From UBA4660 sp034408895 (lineage in GTDB: Bacteria > Bacteroidota > Bacteroidia > Flavobacteriales_D > Sanyastnellaceae), in assembly GCA_034408895.1 (NCBI GenBank), contig JAWXCI010000049.1:1-63109 (forward strand): a stretch of DNA of 63,109 nucleotides, given 5' to 3'. Below the pieces are notes generated by a model, which did no database searches, had not been told where the DNA came from, and saw only the letters and a program-made list of their open reading frames with translations. The translations under genes were made by a program, and so were the position numbers. Each line of letters starts with the position of its first letter. Positions within the stretch are counted from its first letter, which is position 1. Of this stretch, positions 56,651 to 63,109 are shown piece after piece.

Positions 56651-56904
56651 GTTGATTCAATTGTGGGCATTCGAAACATTATTGGACTACCCTGAATTCT
56701 CCGCTGGCACGCATCGGTTGTGTCCAATGTCCATCCTGAAATTACAAAACTGGTTTCATCAATGTGTACAGTCTCAAGGTGAGTGTTGTAAATATCATAG
56801 AGTCGAATATTGAATGTACACTGGCCAGTACTTTTGTTGGAATGCGCCAGCAGAAGGCAAAGCCCGCACACATGCACATAGTATTTGCTCCTAGTGTACC
56901 ACAT
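56647..56904 (-). CDS. Small ORF of unknown function between nuoD repeat copies
   Basis: 85 codons, MWYTRSKYYVHV. Contains CTFNIRLYDIYNTHLETVHIDETSFVISG in short pieces that look like beta strands. No family recognised. It is coupled to the next ORF by ATGA. It may be a fragment of a larger secreted protein, since its 5' end adjoins the truncated nuoD copy at 56926. Confidence 0.35.
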   Translation of the reverse strand: MWYTRSKYYVHVCGLCLLLAHSNKSTGQCTFNIRLYDIYNTHLETVHIDETSFVISGWTLDTTDACQRRIQGSPIMFRMPTIEST

Positions 56905-56925
56905 GAAACTGTCGGCTGTGCATAA

Positions 56926-57105
56926 CCGGATGGGTGGGGCCTAGATTGAGGATCGAGTAATCCTTTTGCTCCACCACATCAGTTGCAGTTGCTAAAAGTT
57001 GTCCGATGTTTCCGTTGTTCATTTTTTTAGTGGGCAGTGGGCGCTGGTTGCTGGCAGCCAAATGCTGGGTGCGAATTTATTTCGGGAATTGCTTCAGAAC
57101 AAGAG
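56926..57105. repeat. Direct repeat, copy A (truncated nuoD 5' end and leader)
   Basis: Encodes a NuoD start (MNNGNIGQLLATATDVV to NLGPTHP, 31 codons) and then leaves the nuoD sequence abruptly at 56926, ending after 11 foreign codons. The leader half continues to 57105. The tract here is AGTGGGC, AGTGGGC, GCTGGTT, GCTGGCA, GCCAAAT, GCTGGGT (period 7). Confidence 0.9.
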
Positions 57106-57243
57106 TATCTGCTAAAAGATTTGAATCTTGGCCTGCCTGATTCGATAAGAATTGGCAGCGACAACACTCAAGTTTAGAAATTTGCCGGAAACTTTTTCCT
57201 TCTAAATCTCGTCCAATTTGTTTTCTTCGCCTCACCGCAACAC

Positions 57244-59736
57244 ATGCAGGGAATAGCAAAGCACATAGTCATTTTCTTTACAGGTCTTCTTCTAAGTACC
57301 GCACTTCAGTCGCAAAAAACTATTGTGTCGGGTACAGTATCCGATAAGCTTACGGGCGAAACCATTCCTTTTGCCACTCTCGTTTTTACTGGAACCAAGA
57401 CCGGCACATCTACTGACATTGACGGCCAATACAGGATTGAAACATACTATTCGGGCGACTCGCTCAAGGTGCAGGTGGTGGGTTACAAAGCACTGAGCAT
57501 GGCGGTAAAGCGCGAAAGGGAGCAGGTTATCAACTTCGCTCTGGAGCAACTGGCTTCGGACATGGCTGAGGTGGTTATCAAACCCAAAGATGGACCGAAC
57601 CCTGCGCACGAAATTGTCAAAAACATCTTGCGCAATAAGAAAATAAACAACCGCGAAAAACTGGATGCTTATGAATTCGAGGCTTACAACAAAGTGGAAT
57701 TCGACCTGAACAACATCACAGAAAAATTCCAGAAAAGAAAAATTTTCAAACCGTTTGCATTTGTGTTTGAGAACATAGACACCACGGAAGAGAAACCTTA
57801 TCTGCCGGTCTTCATGACCGAGTCTCTCTCTGATTATTACTTCAGGCGCTTGCCCAAATCTGAAAAAGAAATAATAAAAGCCACCAAGATTTCGGGGATT
57901 GAAAATGAAAGTGTGCAACAATTTCTGGGTGATATGTACCAGAACGTAAATATCTATGACAACAATCTTGTGGCATTCGAGAAAAGTTTTGTGAGTCCCA
58001 TCTCTTCATTTTGCCTTGCGTTTTATGATTATGATATTCTTGATACTGCATGGATTGGGAACAAGTGGTGTTTCCATCTCCAGTTTTTTCCCCGAAGGAA
58101 ACAGGAGCTGTTGTTTTTTGGCGAGATGTGGGTGAACGATACCACCTATGCTATAAAGCGGGTAGACGCCACTATTGCCGAAGACGCCAACATCAACTGG
58201 ATAAGAAAATTTCAGGTACAGCAGGAGTACGATGAAGTGGAACACGAGGTGTGGATGCTCACCAAGGACGAGTTGCTGGTGGACTTCAATATCTCCGACA
58301 AACAAATGGGTGTGTATGGAAGAAAAACCGGGACCTACAAAAATTTCATTATCAACCTCCCGAGGGCCGATGGATTTTTCGGTGGTGTTTCGGACATTGA
58401 GGTAAAGGAAGATGCAGGAAAAAAATCAGAAGAATTTTGGGACACAGCCCGGCACATTGAACTTTCGGCCAACGAGAAAAAAGTGTATAGCATGGTGGAT
58501 ACGCTGAGGAATCTTCCGCAGTTCAAAACCATTGCTAACATCATATCGCTTTTTGTTTCAGGATACAAAATCATAGGGCCGGTGGAATTGGGACCGTATT
58601 ACACTTTTTATTCTTTCAATCCCATAGAAGGAAACCGGGTGCGCCTGGGTGGAAGAACCAGCAATGATTTTTCGAAACGCATTCTATTGGACGGTTATGG
58701 TGCTTATGGGTTGAGTGACGAGCGTTTTAAATACGGAGGTGGGTTCCTCTACATCTTTAACAAAAACCCGCGCATGGCCATTGGCGCCAAGGCAAAACAC
58801 GACCTGGAACAACTGGGCCAGGCTGAAGGAGCTTTTCGGGAGGACAATGTGCTTTCTAGTTTCTTCCGAAGAAACCCTGCAAACAAACTCACCGATGTGA
58901 CGGAACTGAGTGGCTACCTGGAGCGCGAATGGTTGTTTGGTTTTTCCAACAAAGTAATTTTTACCCACCGCGTATTGAAGCCTGCCGGATCGGTTTATCA
59001 ATACTACCGAAAATCGCGCAACGATGAAAATGTGCTTGAGCAGGTAAACAGCCTGATCGCCTCTGAAGTTTCGCTTTACACTCGCTTTGCCTACAAGGAA
59101 AGATTTGTTTATGGCGAATTTGAGCGCATAAGCCTCGGCACTCATTATCCCGAAATAGAAATCATTTATTCGCTGGGATTGCCCGGCACTCTGAATGCAC
59201 AATTCGATTACCAGCGTGCTATGGCGCGCATTTTTGATCGCTGGCGTTTTGGTCCATTGGGTTATATTGATATCACCGTGGAAGCTGGAAAAATTATTGG
59301 CCACCTGCCCTACCCCATGCTGATGCTACATCAGGGGAACGAAACTTATTTCTACGATGAAGCGGCTTACAACTTGATGAACTATTTCGAATTTGTGAGC
59401 GACCGATGGGCGAGCGTATGGGGCACTTATCACTTCGAAGGGCTTTTCCTCAACCGTGTGCCGCTGATGCGAAAACTGAAATGGCGCGAAGTGGCTTCGG
59501 TGAAATTGCTGGTGGGCGGATATGATATTGCCAACGACCAGATTCTTTCGCGCGACTTCGACCTGGACGGCAACCCGGATATTTACACCATTGGCAAACC
59601 TTATATTGAAGCAACAGTGGGTGTGGAAAATATATTAAAGGTATTGCGCTTCGATGTGCTTTGGCGCATGAGTTACCTCGATCATCCGGGCATTGCCAAA
59701 ATTGGATTTCGGGCCATGTTTGATGTGAGTTTTTAG
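57244..59736 (+). CDS. DUF5686 outer-membrane protein with carboxypeptidase-like regulatory domain
   Basis: 830 aa. Signal peptide (KHIVIFFTGLLLSTALQSQ). Residues about 24-110 form a CarboxypepD_reg-like domain (TIVSGTVSDKLTGETIPFATLVFTG, STDIDGQY). The rest is DUF5686: long stretches of alternating residues with aromatic ends (YGAYGLSDERFKYGGGF, and final FRAMFDVSF), as in an outer-membrane beta barrel. Related to TonB-dependent-receptor-like surface proteins of Bacteroidota; the function is not established. Complete; ends F, as barrels do. Confidence 0.88.
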   Translation: MQGIAKHIVIFFTGLLLSTALQSQKTIVSGTVSDKLTGETIPFATLVFTGTKTGTSTDIDGQYRIETYYSGDSLKVQVVGYKALSMAVKREREQVINFALEQLASDMAEVVIKPKDGPNPAHEIVKNILRNKKINNREKLDAYEFEAYNKVEFDLNNITEKFQKRKIFKPFAFVFENIDTTEEKPYLPVFMTESLSDYYFRRLPKSEKEIIKATKISGIENESVQQFLGDMYQNVNIYDNNLVAFEKSFVSPISSFCLAFYDYDILDTAWIGNKWCFHLQFFPRRKQELLFFGEMWVNDTTYAIKRVDATIAEDANINWIRKFQVQQEYDEVEHEVWMLTKDELLVDFNISDKQMGVYGRKTGTYKNFIINLPRADGFFGGVSDIEVKEDAGKKSEEFWDTARHIELSANEKKVYSMVDTLRNLPQFKTIANIISLFVSGYKIIGPVELGPYYTFYSFNPIEGNRVRLGGRTSNDFSKRILLDGYGAYGLSDERFKYGGGFLYIFNKNPRMAIGAKAKHDLEQLGQAEGAFREDNVLSSFFRRNPANKLTDVTELSGYLEREWLFGFSNKVIFTHRVLKPAGSVYQYYRKSRNDENVLEQVNSLIASEVSLYTRFAYKERFVYGEFERISLGTHYPEIEIIYSLGLPGTLNAQFDYQRAMARIFDRWRFGPLGYIDITVEAGKIIGHLPYPMLMLHQGNETYFYDEAAYNLMNYFEFVSDRWASVWGTYHFEGLFLNRVPLMRKLKWREVASVKLLVGGYDIANDQILSRDFDLDGNPDIYTIGKPYIEATVGVENILKVLRFDVLWRMSYLDHPGIAKIGFRAMFDVSF

Positions 59737-59802
59737 ACGGGTGACGGTTGATGGATTACGGTTGACGGCAGTCATCTGCCACCCGTCATCTGTCACCAAT
59801 CG
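59737..59802. repeat. Inverted heptamer array before the four-helix-bundle gene
   Basis: Left arm CGGGTGA, CGGTTGA, TGGATTA, CGGTTGA, CGGCAGT; right arm CATCTGC, CACCCGT, CATCTGT, CACCAAT. The arms are inverted copies of related words. The same right-arm words recur after the gene, at 60209-60243. Confidence 0.8.
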
Positions 59803-59835
59803 GTAGGTTTGGTGAAATCAAAAATCATTTTGAGT

Positions 59836-60204
59836 ATGAGAGAATTCGGGAATCGCTTTAAGTTTGAAAAACTCGAAGTATGGCGTATGGCGGTGGAATG
59901 GGGCGAGGAAATTCATTCGCTCGCATTTGAATTTCCGAAATCAGAAATGTTCAGCCTGTCATCTCAAATGCGCAGAACAGTGGATTCAGTTGCATTGAAT
60001 GTTTCAGAAGGTTCCATTCTCCAGTCGAATGCCGAACAGAAAAAATTTGTTGGCTACGCAACCCGATCAGTCTCTGAAGTTGTGACATGTTTATACAAAT
60101 CCAGATTCAGGAACTACGTCAACGAAGAGGTTTTCCAGTCCAACTATTTGAAGGGTTACGAATTGATGAACGAACTCATCGCCTTCAGAAACAACATCAA
60201 ATAA
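59836..60204 (+). CDS. Four-helix-bundle protein (S23/IVP family)
   Basis: 122 aa from ATG 59836 (MREFGNRFKFEKLEVW); the frame is open to 59809. Family features: LEVWRMAVEWGEEIHSLAFEFPKSEMFSLSSQMRRTVDSVALNVSEG, pieces of the S23 signature (SxQxRRAxxSVxxNIxEG), then GYATRSVSEVV and a last helix. First found as ORFs in intervening sequences of 23S rRNA genes; also related to the Avd protein of diversity-generating retroelements. Stand-alone copies have no known role. Heptamer arrays bracket it on both sides. Confidence 0.9.
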   Translation: MREFGNRFKFEKLEVWRMAVEWGEEIHSLAFEFPKSEMFSLSSQMRRTVDSVALNVSEGSILQSNAEQKKFVGYATRSVSEVVTCLYKSRFRNYVNEEVFQSNYLKGYELMNELIAFRNNIK

Positions 60205-60208
60205 ATCC

Positions 60209-60243
60209 ACTCAACCGTTACCTGTCATCTGTCACCCGTCATG
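60209..60243. repeat. Heptamer array ending on the lptB start codon
   Basis: Units CCGTTAC, CTGTCAT, CTGTCAC, CCGTCAT at period 7. The last unit includes the AT of the lptB ATG at 60241. Related to the array at 59737-59802. Confidence 0.8.
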
Positions 60244-60978
60244 AAACTCAAAGCAGAAAAAATCATTAAACATTACGGAAACCGCACGGTGGTTAAAGGC
60301 GTTTCGTTTGATGTAAAGCAGGGAGAAATTGTGGGGCTGTTGGGCCCCAACGGTGCCGGCAAAACCACGAGTTTCTATATGATTGTGGGTTTGATAAAGC
60401 CTGACGATGGCCACGTTTTTCTTGATGATACTGAAATAACCAAAGAGCCAATGTTCCGCAGAGCGAAACTTGGAGTGGGCTACCTGCCGCAGGAAGCAAG
60501 CATATTTCGCAAACTCTCGGTGGAGAACAACATCAAAGCAGTACTTGAGCTTTCCGCCTTCACCAAAATGGAACAGGCCCAGCGTCTGGAGACTTTGCTT
60601 GATGAATTTGGCCTAGCCGAAAAAAGAAAATACATGGGCAATCAACTGAGCGGGGGCGAAAGACGAAGAACCGAAATTGCACGAACCCTTGCCACCGATC
60701 CTAAGTTTATTTTGCTGGATGAACCTTTTGCCGGAGTGGATCCCATTGCGGTGGAAGACATCCAGCGCATCGTTTCCAAACTCCGCCTGAAAAACATAGG
60801 CATCCTTATTACCGACCACAACGTGCAGGAAACACTTTCCATAACCGACCGTGCCTACCTACTTTACGATGGCTCCATCCTGAAATCGGGAACTGCCGAA
60901 GAACTCGCTGCCGATGAACAAGTGCGCAAACTTTACCTGGGGCAGAATTTTGAGTTGAGAAAACCGAAGGTGTTATAA
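60241..60978 (+). CDS. lptB: LPS export ABC transporter ATP-binding protein
   Basis: 245 aa. Walker A GPNGAGKTTSFYM, Q-loop YLPQEASIFRKLSVENN (the LptB-type wording), signature LSGGERRRTEIARTLA, Walker B FILLDEPFAGVDPIA, H-loop LITDHNVQETL. Powers LptFG in moving lipopolysaccharide from the inner to the outer membrane. ATG 60241 forms part of a repeat array. In related genomes lptB is near tatC, as here, though tatC is on the other strand. Confidence 0.97.
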   Translation: MKLKAEKIIKHYGNRTVVKGVSFDVKQGEIVGLLGPNGAGKTTSFYMIVGLIKPDDGHVFLDDTEITKEPMFRRAKLGVGYLPQEASIFRKLSVENNIKAVLELSAFTKMEQAQRLETLLDEFGLAEKRKYMGNQLSGGERRRTEIARTLATDPKFILLDEPFAGVDPIAVEDIQRIVSKLRLKNIGILITDHNVQETLSITDRAYLLYDGSILKSGTAEELAADEQVRKLYLGQNFELRKPKVL

Positions 60979-61248
60979 AGATTTCTATTTCGACATTGTG
61001 TTCTATCGAATTCGGTTTGGCATTGCTGGATCCGCTCCCAAAAGTAATTCACCACACAGACCCCGTTGACAACCTTGAGTAAGTCTGTGCGGTAGAAAGG
61101 GTGGAGTCCATCAGAATGTAAAGACCGCGGTCATCACACACCAACCTTTTCTTAATTCAACAGATTCCACATCTCCCACTCACCGGCCAACTCACATTTG
61201 GAGTCTCTGCATTATGAGAAATGAAGTTTTTCCCTTTTGCGCATTGCC
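60979..61248. other. Intergenic region with no gene
   Basis: About 270 bases without any supported coding sequence. One imperfect inverted repeat (ACCACACAGAC near 61051 and GTCTGTGCGGT near 61085) could fold into a stem with a 21-base loop after lptB. Otherwise nothing recognisable. Confidence 0.5.
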
Positions 61249-61270
61249 TCCCGATAACAATCGGTCGGGA
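61249..61270. repeat. Dispersed palindrome copy inside a tatC remnant
   Basis: TCCCGATAACAATCGGTCGGGA, a longer variant of the palindrome family. It begins exactly where similarity to tatC stops at 61270. Confidence 0.65.
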
Positions 61271-61324
61271 GCAATTGGCTGGTTACACGCGTGGTGATAA
61301 TGACTGCAAGAATAAAATTGCTAC
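61270..61324 (-). pseudogene. Remnant of a second tatC 3' region
   Basis: On the minus strand reads NFILAVIITTRVTSQLL, matching NLIVAAIITPPDVTSQLL of the TatC gene nearby (DNA at 62025-62081, about 80 percent identical by eye, with a gap). No reading frame is kept on either side. It is a fragment about 55 bases long, next to a palindromic repeat. Confidence 0.65.
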
Positions 61325-61461
61325 AAATGATTTACTTTTGAAAAGTGATAATTGTTCCGCAGGAAGCCGTTTAGGGCGTTCAGTGTCGGGGGTAGCAATA
61401 CAGCATGTACACGTCCTGCGCTTTATCACAAAGTCATTGATCTCAGGATTGATGGCTTTTT

Positions 61462-61920
61462 TTATTTACTCTTCTTAGCCATGCGCTTGTACAGAGTTTG
61501 CATACACAATTGTTTGCGGCCTCTGCGCACTTCCTCCACCTAGTAAATCACATTGTCAAATTCGGCTTCATACAAAAGGCAATCGTTTCCGTGTTTGTTC
61601 TTTCCTGAGTCAACAATGTTTTCTGATTTTAAAATTTCAGGGATGTGTTCAAAGTCGGTAACGGTTATGGGAACCTGACCTCAATGAGTTTCAATCTTTA
61701 TGTTACCATGTTGGTTGAATGCGTGATTGATTCCGGATTTGTCAATGACCCTGGTGTAACCGGAAACATCAAGTCCTGATTTAAGTTTGATCATACTTGC
61801 TTCATCATTAGTCAATTTGGCGATAGTGAGGACCCTGTTTCGGCTAGTCTTGTCCGTGATGGCAAATTGCACTAGCTCAACGATTGCTCTTTTGCTTGCT
61901 GCTTCCTTAGAATTGTCCAT
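61462..61920 (-). pseudogene. Decayed PBECR-type (phage barnase-EndoU-colicin-RelE-like) nuclease domain protein
   Basis: Reads in one frame for about 152 codons, with in-frame TGA at 61681-61683 and TAG at 61540-61542. Blocks in order: FAITDKTSRNRVLTIAKLTNDEA, LDVSGYTRVIDKSGINHAFNQHGN, (TGA) GQVPITVTDFEHIPEIL, GKNKHGNDCLLYEAEFDNVIY, (TAG) VEEVRRGRKQLCMQTLYKR. HAFNQHGN, the tract before GQVPIT and the RxGRKxLxxQTxYKR ending match the PBECR nuclease domains found in phage MuF-type and mobile-element proteins. Start probably MDNSKEAA at 61920. Eleven bases from the tatC stop. Dead, and cut off from any phage genes. Confidence 0.72.
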
Positions 61921-61953
61921 TGCCCTTTGCCTATTGCCCATTGCCCATGGCCA
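61912..61953. repeat. Heptamer array spanning the tatC stop codon
   Basis: Six 7-base units: ATTGTCC, ATTGCCC, TTTGCCT, ATTGCCC, ATTGCCC, ATGGCCA. It encodes the last residues of TatC (LAMGNGQ) and the first codons of the nuclease remnant, so both gene ends are made of repeat. Confidence 0.88.
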
Positions 61954-62743
61954 ATTTCCTTTTCTCAACCCTCTTCGCAATCACAATACTCAATTCGTAC
62001 AACAACAAAATGGGCATGGCCACCAGCAATTGGCTGGTAACATCCGGTGGTGTGATGATGGCTGCAACAATGAGGTTCAATACAAAAGCATGTTTGCGGT
62101 ACTTCTTTAAAAACTTGCTGGATACCATACCAATTTTTGTGAGGAAATAAACCAGCACGGGCAACTGGAACACAAGCCCCGTTCCCAATACTAATGATGT
62201 GGTGAGTTTGAGATAAGATAGAAGTGTGGGTTGTTGTGCCACATCGGCAAAAGTGTAGTTGCACAAAAACTGGATGGATAGCGGGGCAAGAATGAAATAG
62301 CCAAAGGCCACACCGGTAAAGAACAACAACGAAACATAATAGACCACACCGCGCACACTCTTTACTTCGTTCTGCTTTAGTCCCGGCTTAATAAAAGACC
62401 ACAACTGCCAGAACACCCACGGAAAGCCCACAATAAAACCACCGATAATGCACACCAAAATATCTGCATTGATGGTGCCGCTCATGGTGGTGCTTTGAAT
62501 AATACAATCGGGCGCCTGCAGGCAAAGACTATCGCCCAATCCCATCTTATGCGACCAGAAACAAAACGCTTTGTAGGTTGGGAATTCAGGATTGCGAGGC
62601 CCCATTATTATTTTGAAAACCACAAAGTCGTGATACACCACCACCAGTACAATTCCCGCCATCATACCAAGCACGGCCTTGAAAAGACGCCCGCGCAATT
62701 CTTCCAGGTGATCGAGAAACGACATGTCCTTCGGTTCAGCCAT
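61931..62743 (-). CDS. tatC: Twin-arginine translocase subunit TatC
   Basis: 270 aa, six membrane helices. N-terminus MSFLDHLEELRGRLFKA is the TatC signature; RGVVYYVSLLFFTGVAFGYF, LGTGLVFQLPVLVYFL and NLIVAAIITPPDVTSQLLVAMPILLLYELSI follow. It receives Tat signal peptides and works with TatA (15046). In VFQLP the Gln stands where E. coli TatC has the conserved Glu170. The last seven residues (LAMGNGQ) come from a heptamer array, so the original stop seems lost and replaced. Upstream, 160 bases away on the same strand, is a KpsF-type gene. Confidence 0.96.
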   Translation of the reverse strand: MAEPKDMSFLDHLEELRGRLFKAVLGMMAGIVLVVVYHDFVVFKIIMGPRNPEFPTYKAFCFWSHKMGLGDSLCLQAPDCIIQSTTMSGTINADILVCIIGGFIVGFPWVFWQLWSFIKPGLKQNEVKSVRGVVYYVSLLFFTGVAFGYFILAPLSIQFLCNYTFADVAQQPTLLSYLKLTTSLVLGTGLVFQLPVLVYFLTKIGMVSSKFLKKYRKHAFVLNLIVAAIITPPDVTSQLLVAMPILLLYELSIVIAKRVEKRKLAMGNGQ

Positions 62744-62770
62744 CAGCAGCTCTGAGATAATAGATATGAG

Positions 62771-62788
62771 TCCCGATAACCATCGGGA
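62771..62788. repeat. Dispersed palindrome copy upstream of tatC
   Basis: TCCCGATAACCATCGGGA, 27 bases before the tatC start on the minus strand. Two mismatches from a perfect palindrome. Confidence 0.7.
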
Positions 62789-62903
62789 TGAGACATGTGG
62801 TATGCGAAGTTCATTTTCAAATTTTCAAATTGTGTTACGAGGATAGATTTTGGGAGTGTGAAATGAAATGACCACTGTATTCGAGAAGGAATTCTTTGAG
62901 AAG

Positions 62904-63109
62904 CTAAAAAATTCCCTCTTTCAAAATATCATGCAAGTGAACTATGCCTGAGTACTTTTCTTTTTTCGTAACAATGAGTTGAGTGATGTTGTTTGCTTCC
63001 ATGATTTGAAAACCGCTTACTGCAAGCTCTCCCCCATCCATTGTTTTGGGTGAGGTACCCATCATGTTTGCGGCTTTTGTCTTTTTCAGATCAACACCGC
63101 GTTCCAGAA
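62904..63109 (-). CDS. kdsD: 3' end of a KpsF/KdsD arabinose-5-phosphate isomerase
   Basis: Partial; the 5' end lies beyond the window. 68 codons on the minus strand ending in TAG at 62904-62906 read LERGVDLKKTKAANMM, then TMDGGELAVSGFQIMEANNITQLIV, KYSGIVHLHDILKEGIF. This is the second CBS domain of KpsF/GutQ/KdsD proteins, which make arabinose-5-phosphate for KDO synthesis. Co-oriented with tatC, and KpsF-tatC-lptB linkage is seen in other Bacteroidota. Without the SIS domain in view I cannot rule out another CBS protein. Confidence 0.8.
   Translation of the reverse strand, partial: LERGVDLKKTKAANMMGTSPKTMDGGELAVSGFQIMEANNITQLIVTKKEKYSGIVHLHDILKEGIF

Noticed and set aside
61221..61478. 85-codon plus-strand frame after lptB
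   Set aside because: It runs through a palindrome and a tatC remnant on the other strand, so it is a chance frame.
61462..61920. Recoded or read-through stops (also at 10968 and 44377)
   Set aside because: All three stop codons are involved in different genes, several with frameshifts or missing active-site residues nearby; decay explains them better than a special code. No SECIS-like element seen.
61462..61920. Prophage suggested by the PBECR domain
   Set aside because: No terminase, portal, tail, integrase or lysis genes on either side; housekeeping genes adjoin directly.

Overview
This window looks like chromosomal DNA of a Bacteroidota bacterium, probably Flavobacteriales or a near relative. 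The evidence is the T9SS C-terminal sorting domains on several large secreted proteins, a bacillithiol deacetylase (BshB1), a DUF3822-rsmD-coaD block, a NUDIX-pyrE pair, DUF5686 and DUF4369/TlpA proteins, and promoter boxes of the TAnnTTTG type. GC is moderate and genes are tightly packed on both strands, with many 4-base ATGA overlaps. Most of it is ordinary housekeeping and envelope sequence. I see no prophage, IS transposase, CRISPR array or rRNA; there is one tRNA (His).

Layout. 0.2-4.9 kb: a 1579-aa surface protein with 14 cadherin-like repeats. 5.1-9.8 kb: aroE, a DedA protein, a YfhO-like membrane protein, pdhB. 9.9-14.9 kb: a decayed stretch with broken T9SS-secreted genes, a metalloprotease cut at its HExxH motif, and a degraded radA end. 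15.0-20.4 kb: tatA, alkB, panB, an RluA-type pseudouridine synthase, a methyltransferase, trxB, an M15 peptidase, tRNA-His. 20.5-26.4 kb: a GT4 glycosyltransferase, a flippase, bshB1, an M23/LysM peptidase, a TlpA lipoprotein. 26.5-33.1 kb: RecD-like helicase, DUF3822, rsmD, coaD, a TlpA-like protein, NUDIX, pyrE, an SRPBCC protein. 33.1-44.1 kb: M61 peptidase, PafA-like phosphatase, secreted thioredoxin, crcB, PAP2, acyl-CoA ligase, GT2, beta-mannosidase. 44.1-44.6 kb: a dead vapC between 16-bp direct repeats. 44.7-54.5 kb: an FG-GAP/ASPIC secreted protein, a small secreted protein, a fasciclin protein, fabH-accB-accC, a half-size TSUP, an M20 hydrolase. 54.5-57.2 kb: nuoD-nuoE alone, with a duplicated nuoD 5' end. 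57.2-63.1 kb: DUF5686, an S23 four-helix-bundle gene, lptB, a dead PBECR-type nuclease, tatC, and the 3' end of a KpsF/KdsD isomerase.

How the parts fit. Genes for envelope building and export dominate: tatA and tatC, lptB, the flippase and glycosyltransferases, DedA/PAP2 lipid-phosphate functions, fabH-accBC for fatty acids, and several T9SS cargo proteins. Thiol chemistry recurs (trxB, bshB1, three TlpA/thioredoxin-like proteins).

The most unusual material lies between genes. First, at least seven gene borders carry short arrays with a 7-base period (8 at panB). The unit differs at each site, the two arms are often inverted, and several arrays touch a start or stop codon. One pair brackets the S23 gene. 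Second, three small or decayed insertions (vapC, the PBECR nuclease, two small ORFs at nuoD) each lie between copies of one end of a host gene. That suggests gene-end-directed insertion that rebuilds the host gene. Third, an 18-bp palindrome family (TCCCGATAGCTATCGGGA and variants) is scattered between genes, and a 151-nt two-tier hairpin follows a thioredoxin gene.
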